In this document: positions 17,469-18,854 of the stretch, piece by piece | How positions within the stretch are numbered: the first letter of the stretch is position 1 | Layout of the letters: each line of letters opens with the position of its first letter | Assembly: GCA_900618425.1 (NCBI GenBank) | Contig: UZAN01050511.1 | Coordinates: forward strand, 1,433 to 20,286 | Source: Echinostoma caproni | Taxonomy: Eukaryota; Platyhelminthes; Trematoda; Plagiorchiida; Echinostomatidae | Length of the DNA stretch: 18,854 nucleotides | Direction of reading: 5' to 3' | Made by a program: the position numbers and the translations under genes | The notes under the pieces: generated by a model | Seen by the model: only the letters and a program-made list of their open reading frames with translations | What the model was told of the DNA's origin: nothing | Database searches by the model: none

Positions 17469-17921
17469 TTAAAATGCCAGGTGCATACAATTCAAACCAA
17501 TTATAGAAATGTCGGAATTAGTAGCCAACAAAGGACAATGAACTGTTTTTGATTTATCGTCCAAAATAAGCAGTTCGCATGATCCTAAAAAGGACAAGGA
17601 ATGACTAATAATTCCCTTAACTGAAATGTCTATTGGGGAAAGTATAACTGGAGGGTTTGACTTACGGAACACCTTTTTGGAAATGAAAGAATCAACATTA
17701 CCGGTGTCCATGATGAATATATGGCGAATGGAGTCATTACTGATGAAATCACGAATAATGTGGCGAGAGGGACGAGAACTTGTACCGGCTAGAGTTAAGG
17801 ACTGTAGATCACACAATAAATCTTCAGGAGAATGAACAGTAGTACGTTTTGTAAAACGACTTCGCACTTTTACAGACAGATTGCATATGGCCAAGCTTAC
17901 GGTAATTGTGACACTTGACAT
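17469..17921 (-). pseudogene. Gypsy-2 protease region
   Basis: A 150-codon frame, open throughout. The active-site strand is IRHIFIMDTGNVDSFISKKV (about residues 65-84), with the DTG triad intact (Asp codon 17708-17706). The flanking LGSCELLILDDKSKTVHCPL (about residues 112-131) and ISIIGLNCMHLAF (residues 138-150) match the second lobe, including the IIG motif of retropepsins. The first 30 residues overlap the end of gag in another phase. The Met at 17921 is merely the first in frame; in life this region was probably reached by frameshift from gag. Of all the domains here this is the least damaged. Confidence 0.75.
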
Positions 17922-18627
17922 TACGAAACCTACAGGTTAGCCGCGAATGTCTTTGACCACAGAATTTGCACTTGTTCTAGCGTTGAATCCGTTGGTCACC
18001 ATGGGCTGGAGAACTGACGTTGCTTGGTGTTTTCGAGCCCTTTAAAAAAACGCTTTCGTCGGGTTTGTGACTGTTTGGAATTGTTGGCATTGAACAACAC
18101 ATTGGGTGCATCACAAACAATGGCACTGATATCTGGGTACTGTTCACAGACTGCCTTGGCCGACTGAAATGTGCAGTCGTGCACGAGCAAGAGCTTTTGC
18201 TGCATTTCAGGGCAATTAATACCAGCGATTAATCGATCACGTAGCTGGATTTGTAATTGAATCCGAAATTACAACACAATGCTTGAGTTTGCAGGTGGAG
18301 AATGAATTCACGTATGGGTTGGCCCCCACCACGTGTGGGCAAATGAAATTTACCTCTCTCAGTAGCTTTGCAAGTAGCTGCTTGTAGATGTTTCAACAGT
18401 AAGGTTTTCAGGGATTCATACGACAAAGATATAGGAGTGTCAGGAAAAGCCAAATTCTTCAACGGTGCGTATGCATCCTTTCCAATAACCGTAAAAAGAT
18501 TAGCCGTTTTGCATTTTACTTCGAGTCCTTTCCGCGTAATACACCAAAGCTCGAATGGTTCGAGGTAATTTTTGACTTCACGCTCATTGACATGTTTATT
18601 CAGGTTCTCCAAATTACAGGAATCCAT
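17824..18627 (-). pseudogene. Gypsy-2 gag
   Basis: ATG at 18627. The first frame (18627-18229) reads MDSCNLENLNKHVNEREVKN, then YLEPFELWCITRKG, PLKNLAF, SYESLKTLLLKHLQAATCKA and REFILHLQTQALCCNFG, all parallel to the gag of Gypsy-1. A second phase covers 18205-17996. The sequence then returns to the first phase for the Cys/His region (about 17973-17870): CKFCGQRHSRLTC, RFRNVK, CHNYRKLGHMQSVC. The first box has spacing C-x2-C-x3-H-x4-C, one residue shorter than the common CCHC knuckle. The second is C-x2-Y-x4-H-x4-C, with Tyr in place of Cys. A TAG lies just before the box and the frame ends at a TGA (17826-17824) inside the protease overlap. Two compensating frameshifts and the TAG make it a pseudogene. 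Confidence 0.75.
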
Positions 18628-18641
18628 TGGTTCAAAACGAC

Positions 18642-18651
18642 CGCGACGCCA
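18642..18651 (-). promoter_or_regulatory. Primer-binding site candidate of Gypsy-2
   Basis: The minus strand reads TGGCGTCGCG, the same ten bases as 11385-11394 in Gypsy-1. It is five bases after the putative LTR end ACTACA and 15 bases before the gag ATG. Confidence 0.55.
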
Positions 18652-18656
18652 GTTGG

Positions 18657-18854
18657 TGTAGTTAGCACTCGGACTGGTAATTCGTACACGTATCGAAATC
18701 CGCGCAGTGATAGTACAACTCAGAACTACGACTCAAAATGAAACCGGAACACAGATCTCAAAACAGAATCGAACTGTAATAAGCGGAAATTCGAAATGTA
18801 CAAGGATATCGTGTTCAATAAAACAAAGGAGTTCATAGTTCATGAGCAATCACC
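18657..18854 (-). repeat. Partial 5' LTR of Gypsy-2
   Basis: The last 198 bases or so of an LTR on the minus strand, ending in CTAACTACA. The inverted start TGTAGT matches the beginning of the 3' LTR (14678). The LTR continues beyond the window edge, so its length and promoter are not visible. Confidence 0.45.

Larger units (their letters stand above)
14678..18854 (-). mobile_element. Gypsy-2, minus-strand Ty3/Gypsy retrotransposon, runs off the window
   Basis: On the minus strand: partial 5' LTR (18854-18657), primer-binding site, gag, protease, RT up to just past motif C, then directly the last part of integrase, about 1.4 kb of weak coding sequence, polypurine tract and LTR start. The connection, RNase H and first two thirds of integrase are missing, and the junction is near 16745-16790. 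It faces Gypsy-1 tail to tail. The domains from gag to RT are decayed but better kept than in Gypsy-1. The 3' part may come from another copy; see the notes on LTR mismatch. Confidence 0.7.

Overview
This window reads as a graveyard of retrotransposons in a eukaryotic, most likely metazoan, genome. I find no intact host gene, no RNA gene, no CRISPR array and no bacterial operon logic. The types of element (CR1-like and other APE-endonuclease LINEs, and Ty3/Gypsy elements with a CsRn1-like gag and integrase tail) fit a flatworm best, perhaps a tapeworm. That is an inference from family resemblance and cannot be proven from this sequence. Isolated N bases (4373, 14485, 15540) point to a draft assembly. 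Every coding region is broken by stops and frameshifts, so nothing here is predicted to make a functional protein.

Layout. 1-2990: remains of a minus-strand LINE (LINE-C): endonuclease near 2520-2930, endonuclease-to-RT linker 1380-1957, RT YADD box at 852-863 and a C-terminal scrap near 735-770. 3000-3990: non-coding sequence holding a LINE-type 3' tail with a (GAT)n microsatellite (3338-3386), a 9-bp inverted repeat (3562-3595) and the first part of another endonuclease (LINE-D, 3782-3960). 3990-10210: the best structure in the window. A CR1-like LINE (LINE-A, minus strand) has its ORF1 coiled coil, endonuclease and RT palm at 9920-7021. Its RT thumb, C-terminus and 3' tail lie at 4840-3990. 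The gap is filled by a second LINE (LINE-B, minus strand, 6850-4831) of a different subfamily. I read this as one LINE inserted into another. 10210-11100: AT-rich sequence with no recognised feature.

11118-14440 is a plus-strand Gypsy element (Gypsy-1): candidate LTR, primer-binding site, gag, protease, RT, RNase H and an integrase cut off inside its catalytic core. 14678-18854 is a minus-strand Gypsy element (Gypsy-2), tail-to-tail with the first: partial 5' LTR, primer-binding site, gag, protease and RT, then a jump straight to the end of integrase, and finally a polypurine tract and 3' LTR start. The two share a diverged gag and the same 10-nt primer-binding-site candidate.

When these elements were active, gag made the particle, pol copied the RNA and inserted the DNA; the LINEs nicked DNA with their endonuclease and primed reverse transcription there. 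Now they are inert. Their interest is structural: nesting, tail signals, active-site decay and possible chimerism.
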